A DNA stretch of 64,000 nt, from assembly GCA_937951675.1 (NCBI GenBank), contig CALFBI010000001.1, forward strand, positions 1 to 64,000. Direction: 5' to 3'. Below the pieces are notes generated by a model. That model saw only the letters and a program-made list of their open reading frames with translations. It was not told the DNA's origin and did no database searches. The position numbers were made by a program, and so were the translations under genes. Below, one piece after another: positions 1 through 7,528 of this stretch; the stretch's first letter is position 1; every line of letters begins with the position of its first letter. Origin of the DNA: an uncultured Verrucomicrobiales bacterium (GTDB lineage: Bacteria > Verrucomicrobiota > Verrucomicrobiia > Verrucomicrobiales > Akkermansiaceae).

Positions 1-357
1 AACTCCTGTTGATAAAGATAAACCATTCCGTCCAGCGCTTAAATATTCAGCTTGAGTCGAAAACAAAGCAATTTGCGGGTTAGGAGTCTGGTATTGTAGT
101 GTGTAACGGGGATTTACTCCTGAAGGCGTTAAAGCCTGAAAAAGGCTATGTTGGTAAGTTGTTGTTGAGCCACCTGCCGCAGGCTGAACCGTAAAAGACT
201 CTAAAGAATTGAGACCCGTCGGGGTGCCATAATTGGTGCCCGCATCATTAAAAGTAATCTCCTGACCCTCTAGCTCTGTCACCTCAAAAGATGAAACCTG
301 CCCAAAGCAGATTCCCGACAAAACGAGGCTTACCGAATAATAAATGAGGGGGTTCAT
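1..357 (-). CDS. Secreted protein of unknown function, N-terminal part (cut by window edge)
   Basis: Reading the minus strand from an ATG at 357 gives 119 codons without a stop down to base 1, so the gene runs out of the window. The first 20 or so residues (MNPLIYYSVSLVLSGICFGQ) form a typical signal peptide with a small-residue cleavage region. The mature part is rich in Thr, Ser, Gly, Asn and Gln, as is common for extracellular or surface proteins of this group, which often end in PEP-CTERM or autotransporter-type sorting domains; that end is not visible here. It diverges from the neighbour at 459. I do not recognise a family. Confidence 0.6.
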   Translation of the reverse strand, partial: MNPLIYYSVSLVLSGICFGQVSSFEVTELEGQEITFNDAGTNYGTPTGLNSLESFTVQPAAGGSTTTYQHSLFQALTPSGVNPRYTLQYQTPNPQIALFSTQAEYLSAGRNGLSLSTGV

Positions 358-458
358 GGAATCACATACTATTATGGCTGCATCGAATTTATTTTGCAAG
401 ATTTTTGAAATCAAAACAATCCATTTACTTCAAACCTGGCTTGAGTTAAATCCATCAC

Positions 459-1175
459 GTGAGATTTTTCGGATTCACCTTAATTGCGATTGCTCTAAGC
501 TTACTAGCTTGGAGACAGTTCACTCCTAAACCACGTCCATCTACCCCTGCTACGCAATTTCCAACTATCGTCGAGAGCCTTAATCACCAACGCCAGTGGC
601 TTAAAAGTGAATTCCTGCGTGTGCAAAAGGCTGAATCAAAAGCCGCACTCATCGAACAAGGCCGCAGCCTGTTCTTATCCGAATTTCCCATTATTTTAAA
701 CAGTTGGCTAGGAACCCCTTATGACTTCAATGGCCACGCAGCCAACCCCGGCAAAACCCCTGTCGCTTGCGGTCATTTCGTTTCATCTGTGATGCAAAAT
801 GCCGGTTGTCAGCTGAACCGCCTACAACTAGGCCAACTTCCTTCACAGCAAATTATTAGCACCTTCATTCCATCAAATAAATTAACCGTCAATTCGGGAC
901 AACCTTACAAAGCATTCTTAAACGAAATTTACGCTCAAGGAGATGGTGTTTTTCTAGTTGGGCTCGACACTCATATTGTTTTTTTAACTGTTTTGGATGG
1001 TAAAATGCGCTGTATTCACGCCTCTCGATCCTCTTCAAAACAAGTCGTTTCTGAAGGGCCTAAGGAAGCAAGCACCTTGAAAAGATCTCAATATCGAGTC
1101 TATGGAAAACTCGACTCTGATTACCAATTTCTGAAAAAATGGATTCTCGGAGAACCTTTTGAGATCTCTCGCTAA
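459..1175 (+). CDS. NlpC/P60-like exported protein
   Basis: 238 residues starting at a GTG. Residues 1-20 form a hydrophobic N-terminal segment (signal peptide or membrane anchor). The middle carries a pattern seen in papain-like NlpC/P60 and related amidase folds: GTPYDFNG near residue 85, then a candidate nucleophile Cys104 in VACGHFVSSVM, and a candidate catalytic His172 in DTHIVFLTV followed by a polar residue further on. In such proteins this fold cleaves or modifies peptidoglycan peptides, but the match is by motif only and activity is an inference. It ends one base before the convergent recO gene. Confidence 0.55.
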   Translation: MRFFGFTLIAIALSLLAWRQFTPKPRPSTPATQFPTIVESLNHQRQWLKSEFLRVQKAESKAALIEQGRSLFLSEFPIILNSWLGTPYDFNGHAANPGKTPVACGHFVSSVMQNAGCQLNRLQLGQLPSQQIISTFIPSNKLTVNSGQPYKAFLNEIYAQGDGVFLVGLDTHIVFLTVLDGKMRCIHASRSSSKQVVSEGPKEASTLKRSQYRVYGKLDSDYQFLKKWILGEPFEISR

Positions 1176-1176
1176 G

Positions 1177-1719
1177 TTAGCCCTCCTCTTCTCCTAATAA
1201 TTCCCAACATGTCGCATAACTTTTAGGGAGAGATCCATAAGTCTCTAAAATTGCCTGTATGGGAGATAGCCTCTCATGAGATAAATCTAGCACTGAAACG
1301 AGCTCCTTTTCAAAAAAACGCACGCCTTTGGCATCCCCTTCTTCACGATCCAAATAACCAAAAGCACGACGCAAGAGCTGATATAATCCCGGGATTGGCA
1401 AACCAGCTTCCACACAACGATCCACTAATTGAGCAAAATAACTCGCGATCACCGTCTTTCGGTAACTTTTACGGATCGGTAAATGGAAATCCTGACCACT
1501 GAATTCCAGTAAATAATCGAGGTCAGACTTTTGCGATTCCTTCCAAGTCAAAACTCCTTCTACAAAAAGATCGATCTGACCATAGAGAGGGTGTTTGGGC
1601 CTCGAAATACCTTTCGCGACAAGAGTTACGAGACCGTGTTGCTCCGTCCACCAATGTAAAATCAAACTCGCCTCTGAAAAACGAGTTTTGCGAATAAGAA
1701 TAGCATGATCAGACGGCAT
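1177..1719 (-). CDS. recO: DNA repair protein RecO (short form)
   Basis: 180 residues. The N-terminus (HAILIRKTRFSEASLILHWW, then LVTLVAKGISRPKHPLYGQI) is the RecO OB-fold with the usual (R)GxRRPKS-like stretch, followed by an all-helical region. RecO loads RecA on SSB-coated DNA together with RecR. The protein is shorter than typical RecO (about 230-250 residues) and lacks the Cys4 zinc finger found in many Gram-positive members. Its 5' end lies close to, and diverges from, the OmpH-like gene at 1822. The assignment rests on the N-terminal domain; the shortened C-terminus lowers certainty slightly. Confidence 0.8.
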   Translation of the reverse strand: MPSDHAILIRKTRFSEASLILHWWTEQHGLVTLVAKGISRPKHPLYGQIDLFVEGVLTWKESQKSDLDYLLEFSGQDFHLPIRKSYRKTVIASYFAQLVDRCVEAGLPIPGLYQLLRRAFGYLDREEGDAKGVRFFEKELVSVLDLSHERLSPIQAILETYGSLPKSYATCWELLGEEEG

Positions 1720-1821
1720 CGATCGATAGAAGGCCTTAATTCAACCTTGATTCAGAACTTTAAGCAACCCTTAGGAGAAAACTCGACAGCTGAACCCCGT
1801 GCTGATAAAGTTAAGCCTTCA

Positions 1822-2472
1822 ATGGTTAAGTTTATTATCCTTCTCCTTTCGACTTCTTTCCTAGCGCCCTCCTTAGCAGCAGAGACTCCTCGCATCGCTA
1901 TTTTTGACGCCTCCAGAGCTTTCAACGCCTTCCCTCTAACAAAGGAAAAAAAACAAGAGATCAACGATCGAAAAAAGAAAGTCGAATCAACTCCAAGCAT
2001 GCAGCGTCTTAGATTCCTGCAAGACGAACTCAACTCTCTGACCAAAGACATTGAGCTTCTAGAACCAGGCTCTCCGGAAGCCATTGCAAAAACGAACAAA
2101 TTTAAAACGCTTGGTGAGGAATGGAAAGAAATCCAAAAAAGGCTCTCTTCTTTTCTCCAACAGGAATCAAAAAATATTGACCGATTAATGGTCAACAACA
2201 CCCTTTCGCTGCTCACCATTATTTCCGAAACAGCTCATGCCGTAGGAAAGGAAAAAGGAGTTGATTTGGTTTTTGAGACATCAGGGGTTACTAATTCGCA
2301 AGTGCCTCAAATCCTTTATATCGAAGAAAAGATTGATATTACGGATGAAGTGATCGCAAAGCTTCAAGCCTACACCCCGCCTATTCCTCCCGAAGAAGTG
2401 ACTATTTCTTCAGAAAAGCCCTCTCATAATAAAAAGCCTCTCCCTCATTCACAACCTTTAATCACTGAATAA
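1822..2472 (+). CDS. OmpH/Skp-like periplasmic chaperone
   Basis: About 216 residues from the ATG at 1822. That start is preferred over an upstream in-frame start at 1705 because it begins directly with a clean signal peptide (MVKFIILLLSTSFLAPSLAA) and avoids overlap with recO. The mature start TPRIAIFDASRAFNAFP is the usual beginning of the OmpH/Skp family (xIAvvDlxrvfxxyP). A charged coiled-coil arm follows (about 60-150), then VDLVFETSGVT, the conserved return strand, and a Pro/Ser-rich tail. Skp holds unfolded outer-membrane proteins in the periplasm. It is followed after 12 bases by the gene at 2485, probably in one transcript with tilS. Confidence 0.75.
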   Translation: MVKFIILLLSTSFLAPSLAAETPRIAIFDASRAFNAFPLTKEKKQEINDRKKKVESTPSMQRLRFLQDELNSLTKDIELLEPGSPEAIAKTNKFKTLGEEWKEIQKRLSSFLQQESKNIDRLMVNNTLSLLTIISETAHAVGKEKGVDLVFETSGVTNSQVPQILYIEEKIDITDEVIAKLQAYTPPIPPEEVTISSEKPSHNKKPLPHSQPLITE

Positions 2473-2484
2473 TCCCCACCATTT

Positions 2485-3003
2485 ATGGATACATTTTTAA
2501 CCATCTTGAAACACCCTTTCACTTGGGGACTCTTACTAGGAATCCTCATCCTCATTTTCGTTCTCAAAAATAACATCACGGTCAAAGGGCACCTTAAAAA
2601 AGAAATCAAACGCCTTACCGAAGAGCGTAACGACCTTCAGAAACATCTCAACACTCAACTTAAAATCAACGCTGCTGGAAATGAGGCGCTCGACAAGCAA
2701 GTCCTTGAACTCAAAGAGCATAATGAAATCTTGCGTATGAACCTCTCCACCTTGCAGCAAAAACCAGGGAAGCAAGAAGCCAAACAACTCCACGTCACAG
2801 AAAATGCGGTTCGCATGATGCGAGAGCAAGCTCCAGGATTTGCCCCAGCATGGGAGAGAGCGCTTCAACAAGCTGAGTCCGACTATGCTAATGCTGAAAA
2901 CGGACTTCAAAAAATTGTCCGTAAAATTCTCCCTTCCCTCGGCCAAACCTCCAACCAGACTCTCGAAGTAAAAAGTAAAGACTCTTCCGGGAGTGACTCA
3001 TGA
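2485..3003 (+). CDS. Membrane-anchored coiled-coil protein, unknown function
   Basis: 172 residues. One transmembrane segment near the N-terminus (about residues 12-27, WGLLLGILILIFVLKN) is followed by a strongly charged coiled-coil (about 35-95, LKKEIKRLTEERNDLQKHL) and then a helical region containing MMREQAPGFAPAWERALQQA, a patch conserved-looking enough to be a docking helix. The C-terminus is Ser/Asp-rich. It lies between the OmpH-like gene and tilS with very short gaps (12 and 3 bases), which suggests co-transcription. I cannot assign a family; the topology suggests a cytoplasmic coiled-coil tethered to the inner membrane. Confidence 0.65.
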   Translation: MDTFLTILKHPFTWGLLLGILILIFVLKNNITVKGHLKKEIKRLTEERNDLQKHLNTQLKINAAGNEALDKQVLELKEHNEILRMNLSTLQQKPGKQEAKQLHVTENAVRMMREQAPGFAPAWERALQQAESDYANAENGLQKIVRKILPSLGQTSNQTLEVKSKDSSGSDS

Positions 3004-3006
3004 TGA

Positions 3007-3921
3007 ATGAACGAGTTCCTTCTGCAACGTGAAAGACCTTACCTTCTAGGTCTTTCGGGAGGGGCGGACTCTGTCGCCCTCTTTTATTTATTACTTGAAA
3101 AAAAGTATCCCTTTTCAGCCTGTCATATCAACCATGGCCTAAGAGGTGAAGCTTCTGAAGCTGATGAAGAATTCGTCACCAAGCTCTGCTCTCTTCACCA
3201 AATCCCTCTCCAGATTTTCAAAACCTTTCTTCCCGATCTTCAAAAAGAAACACTAACTTCTCTAGAGGTATGTGCCCGTGATTACCGGCATCAATGCTTC
3301 CGCGAATGCCTTCATAACGCCTCTTTTGAAGGGATTCTTTTAGGACATCACGCCGATGATGTTGCGGAGACTGTTCTGATGAATTTACTCCGAGGATCTT
3401 CAGGGATTAAAGGGATCCCCGAAGAATCTCAATTCGGAGAAATGAAGATCATTCGCCCCTTACTCACTCAGCGAAAATCAGAACTTCTTTCATACCTAAA
3501 AGCCAAAGGCCTTAAATGGAGGGAGGACCTTAGTAACATTGAAGGATTCACCCCCAGAAATCGCATTCGCAACGAAGCGCTTCCTCTCCTCACCGAAATC
3601 ATGGGGCGAGATGCCATCACCAGCCTCTCACAAGCACCTCTTAAAGACTCCCAGCCTGGGATCGACGGATTCATCTCTGCCCTTGAAATCGAAGACCCTC
3701 AAGGGCGACTCTTTCTCCCGAAGCTCAAATCTTTACCACCTGCCAGTCAACGGCAAGTTCTCTTCTCTTACTTACAAAAAGCTCAAATTCCAAATCTTGA
3801 CCAAGCGACACTCGAGCGCTGCTGTGCCTTGATCCATCAGCTTGATATTGCAAAAATCAACCTTCCCTCCGGTAAAGCACTTCGCCGCAAAGAAGGTCGT
3901 TTATTTCTAGATGAGCAATAA
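3007..3921 (+). CDS. tilS: tRNA(Ile)-lysidine synthetase TilS
   Basis: 304 residues. The N-terminal PP-loop is clear (LLGLSGGADSVALFYLL, residues about 13-29), followed by CHINHGLRGEASEADEEF and LLGHHADDVAETVLMNLLRG, all diagnostic for TilS. The enzyme ligates lysine onto C34 of the AUA-decoding tRNA-Ile using ATP, and is usually essential. It lacks the C-terminal substrate-recognition domains of the E. coli enzyme (about 430 residues), as do the short forms in some other bacteria. It starts 3 bases after the preceding stop and ends 3 bases before the convergent HerA-like gene. Confidence 0.9.
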   Translation: MNEFLLQRERPYLLGLSGGADSVALFYLLLEKKYPFSACHINHGLRGEASEADEEFVTKLCSLHQIPLQIFKTFLPDLQKETLTSLEVCARDYRHQCFRECLHNASFEGILLGHHADDVAETVLMNLLRGSSGIKGIPEESQFGEMKIIRPLLTQRKSELLSYLKAKGLKWREDLSNIEGFTPRNRIRNEALPLLTEIMGRDAITSLSQAPLKDSQPGIDGFISALEIEDPQGRLFLPKLKSLPPASQRQVLFSYLQKAQIPNLDQATLERCCALIHQLDIAKINLPSGKALRRKEGRLFLDEQ

Positions 3922-3924
3922 CGC

Positions 3925-6300
3925 TTATTCGGCAATCCAAAGCACCGCGACCTCATCAAGATCGATATCTTTTTTAAACGGCTTTACTAAAACTGTTTCT
4001 AACTCCGTATTCTCAGGATGATATTTTTGCTCTAACTCTCCTACCTCCACTCGAAGCTCTCCTTCCAGTTCTTCGATTTCTTTCTCTAAATCTTCGATTC
4101 GTTCTTTCGCTATTCCGATATCTTGTCGTTGCTTATAAACCCGAGAGGCCGCGGTCACAGTGCTCGCACGAGAACGACGACCTCCAAGTAAGCCTCCCAG
4201 GAGTTTCCCGAAAACAGTAGCACTAGCCTGCATCGTTGCACTTGTCGCTTCTGCTTTTTCTTTATCGAGCCTTAATTCAGCTTTGCTCAACATACTGGTT
4301 TTGGACTTAATCTTACGTTCATACTTGTCCCGTAAGGCATCAACCGCTTCGTCTCGCATCTCGCGGGCTTGATGAGATAAACGAGTTCGAAAATCCCCCT
4401 CACTCTCGCTGTCTATCGAATACTCCTTATAGAGCGGGCTATAAAAAAGAGAAACCCTCTCATTTCGATAAACCCAATCGACAAACTCTTTCCCTACGGG
4501 CTTATAATTACTGGCATTCATCGCGTATCCGGGAAGGTCTGCAAAAGCGACTCCATCACGAGGCTCTTTTTCCAAACCTTTCACCCCCACTAAACACTCG
4601 ACCTCTTGCTCCCAATCAATCTCTTCGAGGTTCATCGGATTCACCTTCCGCACTATTCGAGAGCACTCTACTGATGATTTGGTATGAGAGAAATGCACTG
4701 TTGCCTGGCGGAGTAAATAAGGAGAATAAGTCTGACTTCCCCCCTCACCTGATACCGGAACAAAGAATTCTTGAACTCCCTGTCCAACGAGTGGCCTTGT
4801 AACCTTCGCCGAAGCTCGAGACATTGCCATTGGGTTAGATGAGGCGACACGTTTCTGGCTTTTCTCAAACCGCCCTCGGAAGGGATCCATCAAATTCTTA
4901 ATTTGGCGCTTTGTTAAAGGCCCACACAGGTAACTCATCACCCACCGAACATGAAAAACCACCGGAGCATCTTCGTGCACATTATTTTGTAAAAAGACCC
5001 GACTCCCTAGACCTGCGAGGAGTTCTTCCATTTTCTTACGTTTAAATCCCTCACTCTGCCCAGCGGCGACGCCTTCTAAGCCATCAAGCACTCGAGCTTT
5101 ATCTCGCTCTGTTTGTAGCCTTCCCAGCCACCAAGTTCCAATATTTGAAAGAGCCTTATAATCGAGATCAACGGGGTTCTGAGTCGCTACTAACACCCCT
5201 AGCCCAAACGCTCGAGCCTGCTTAAACATCGTCATTAGAGGTTTCTTACTTGGAGGATTCGCGGTCGGAGGCAGATAGCCATAGATCTCATCCATGTAGA
5301 GTAAAGCCCGTAGACTTGTTGTCCCATTTTGAGTCCGCATCCACCCCAGCATTTGATTCAAGAGTAAAGAGACAAAAAACATACGCTCCGAATCACTCAA
5401 ATGAGCAATAGAGAAAATCGAAATCCTCGGCTTCCCTTCCTCTGTGGAAAGCATTCGCTTCACATTCAACGCAGGGCCTTCCAGCCAAGTGGAGAAACCA
5501 GGGCTTGCAATAAGATTATTAAACTTAAGGGCAAGTTTCTGGCGATTTTTAGAAGAGAAAAAGCTCTCCAAATCAATCACGCCCACCTTCCCGAAATCTG
5601 GAGCCTGAATATGACGGATCAAACTCTCCAGAGTTAAAGACTCCTCTCTCGCCCAGCAATGCTGAAAAATACTGCTCAGCAATACGGCCTCGGGACTCTG
5701 AATTGGGTCCGCATCTACCCCCACAAGAGAAAGCAAAGAAGAAACAGTGCTCTCGATTAGATCCGCCAAAAGCTCTCCATCATCCATCACCTCAAACGGA
5801 GGAACTTCGAGAGAGCTCATGATCGACACTGGGATCCCGGCCTTACTCCCCGGAGTAAAAATATTGACCTCTACTTTGCTCTTTAATTGACGAACGCGTT
5901 CTGGCGATTGCCCCCAAGATCCGATCCCTTCTTCCCACATCTTCGCCGTCTTTTCGGAAAACTGCTCTGGGGTAATCCCTTTCTTACGAGCATCGTCTTC
6001 ATTCACCCAAGGTCGAAAGTCTTCGGGCTGAAACTCAGGGAAAGTGAGCATTAAATTAGCAATATCCCCCTTAGGATCGATGATAATTGCCGGAATACCA
6101 TCCATCGCAGCCTCTTCTAAAAGAGCCATACAAAGCCCCGTTTTCCCAGATCCTGTCATGCCCAATACGACCCCGTGAGTTACTAAATCTTTTGAATCAT
6201 AAAGATGCAGCTCCTCTTGTAACTTCCCTTCCGCAAGATCGTAATCGCGTCCCAAATAAAACTTCCCAAGCTTTTCGTAATCACTCACATCAATTTGCAT
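3925..6300 (-). CDS. HerA/VirB4-like ATPase with C-terminal coiled coil
   Basis: 791 residues. An N-terminal domain positions a P-loop GMTGSGKT at residues 47-54, followed by IIIDPKGDIANLM, a FtsK/HerA-type strand-loop. Near residue 330 is the Walker B region LLYMDEIYGYLPP and then LVATQNPVDLDYKALSN, the typical HerA sensor stretch. Near the C-terminus there is a Gly/Arg-rich patch (LLGGLLGGRRSRAS) and a coiled coil (IAKERIEDLEKEIEELEGEL). Such DUF87/DUF853-like ATPases are hexameric pumps acting on DNA or protein; the substrate here is unknown. It stands alone between tilS and alr with no NurA-like nuclease next to it. Family assignment is firm, function is not. Confidence 0.8.
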   Translation of the reverse strand: MQIDVSDYEKLGKFYLGRDYDLAEGKLQEELHLYDSKDLVTHGVVLGMTGSGKTGLCMALLEEAAMDGIPAIIIDPKGDIANLMLTFPEFQPEDFRPWVNEDDARKKGITPEQFSEKTAKMWEEGIGSWGQSPERVRQLKSKVEVNIFTPGSKAGIPVSIMSSLEVPPFEVMDDGELLADLIESTVSSLLSLVGVDADPIQSPEAVLLSSIFQHCWAREESLTLESLIRHIQAPDFGKVGVIDLESFFSSKNRQKLALKFNNLIASPGFSTWLEGPALNVKRMLSTEEGKPRISIFSIAHLSDSERMFFVSLLLNQMLGWMRTQNGTTSLRALLYMDEIYGYLPPTANPPSKKPLMTMFKQARAFGLGVLVATQNPVDLDYKALSNIGTWWLGRLQTERDKARVLDGLEGVAAGQSEGFKRKKMEELLAGLGSRVFLQNNVHEDAPVVFHVRWVMSYLCGPLTKRQIKNLMDPFRGRFEKSQKRVASSNPMAMSRASAKVTRPLVGQGVQEFFVPVSGEGGSQTYSPYLLRQATVHFSHTKSSVECSRIVRKVNPMNLEEIDWEQEVECLVGVKGLEKEPRDGVAFADLPGYAMNASNYKPVGKEFVDWVYRNERVSLFYSPLYKEYSIDSESEGDFRTRLSHQAREMRDEAVDALRDKYERKIKSKTSMLSKAELRLDKEKAEATSATMQASATVFGKLLGGLLGGRRSRASTVTAASRVYKQRQDIGIAKERIEDLEKEIEELEGELRVEVGELEQKYHPENTELETVLVKPFKKDIDLDEVAVLWIAE

Positions 6301-6412
6301 CCCTTATTCATAAACCAATCGAAAGGAATGAAAAGACACAACCTTTTCCCTTGCTGACAAAATTTCTTTTTCGAGCTTGGAGAGAAGAGCGAGTTATTTG
6401 ATACTCTTCCCC

Positions 6413-7528
6413 ATGCCCTCTCCTTGCTCTCCACCCCGAACCTGGGCCGAGATTTCTCTTTCGGGCCTACGGCACAACCTTCGCGTTGTTAAAGCTCGGA
6501 GTGGCCAGAATGTGATGGCCGTCGTGAAGGCAAATGCTTATGGGCACGGGATCGAACAAGTCGCCTCTGCCTTCGCTAAAGAAGGGGTCTGTTATTTCGG
6601 AGTCGCACATGTTTACGAAGCTCGTCAACTTGCTCAATTGAACCAAGACGTCCCCATTTACCTCTTGAGTCCTACCATGCCTCAAGAACGAGCCGAAGTG
6701 ATTCAGGCTGGGTGGACGGCGTGCCTTTCCTCTTTCGAAGAAATTGAAGATTTCGAACGAATAGCCCAAGCCAAGCATAAACAAGCAACCGTTCACCTCG
6801 CTCTCGACACCGGAATGGGAAGGGGCGGGTTCCTGCCGCAAGACCTTCTGAAAGCATTCCACCAGGTCGAAACAAGCGCTGCTTTCAAACTAGAAGGGAT
6901 CGGTTCTCACCTCCCTTCAGCTGATGAAGACCCCGTTTACACTCAAGCTCAATTCGAACAATTTGATACCCTCGTCGAAAGCCTCCCCCGACGTCTGCAA
7001 TACATTCACCTCGCCAACTCCGCCGGCCTTCTCGACTACTCATCCCGCACCACCAATTTGGTTCGTCCGGGGTTGATGCTCTACGGCGTATCTCCTCTCC
7101 CGCAGTATCAGTCCCTCCTGCATACCACGATGAGACTTAAATCCGTCATCAGCTTAATCCGTCAAGTTCCTGCTGGGCATAGTATCTCATACGGAAGAAG
7201 CTTCACAACCCAAGAAGACAGCCAAATTGCTACGGTCGGAATTGGATACGGAGACGGCCTTCCGCGCGCCCTCTCTGGAGAAAATTTACAAATTGATTAT
7301 CGAGGCCATATGATTCCTGTCATCGGCCGAATTACGATGGACCAAATCATGTGCTTGATCCCGCCTCACCTCACGGCTCAAGCAGGCGATCACGTCGAAA
7401 TTTTCGGAACAGCAACTTCAATTACCGAAATCGCAGCGCTTTCAAAAACAATCCCTTGGGAAATATTCACAGGGATTACTCCTCGAGTTCTTCGTTCTTA
7501 TAAGGACGAACAAACCCTTCTGCAGTGA
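6413..7528 (+). CDS. alr: Alanine racemase
   Basis: 371 residues from the ATG at 6413; the longer reading uses an upstream TTG and adds a poorly fitting leader. The PLP lysine is K39 in VMAVVKANAYGHG. Other family marks are LALDTGMGRGG, GIGSHLPSADE, LVRPGLMLYGVSP, and the second catalytic Tyr in SISYGRSF, with VGIGYGDGLPR and GRITMDQIM further on. The enzyme makes D-alanine for peptidoglycan. Its last 53 bases overlap the 3' end of the convergent gene on the other strand, which may cause transcriptional interference. Confidence 0.95.
   Translation: MPSPCSPPRTWAEISLSGLRHNLRVVKARSGQNVMAVVKANAYGHGIEQVASAFAKEGVCYFGVAHVYEARQLAQLNQDVPIYLLSPTMPQERAEVIQAGWTACLSSFEEIEDFERIAQAKHKQATVHLALDTGMGRGGFLPQDLLKAFHQVETSAAFKLEGIGSHLPSADEDPVYTQAQFEQFDTLVESLPRRLQYIHLANSAGLLDYSSRTTNLVRPGLMLYGVSPLPQYQSLLHTTMRLKSVISLIRQVPAGHSISYGRSFTTQEDSQIATVGIGYGDGLPRALSGENLQIDYRGHMIPVIGRITMDQIMCLIPPHLTAQAGDHVEIFGTATSITEIAALSKTIPWEIFTGITPRVLRSYKDEQTLLQ

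Noticed and set aside
1752-2219. Minus-strand 155-codon frame opposite the OmpH-like gene
   Set aside because: Opposite a well-supported coding sequence with signal peptide; Ser/Arg/Phe-rich translation typical of antisense frames.
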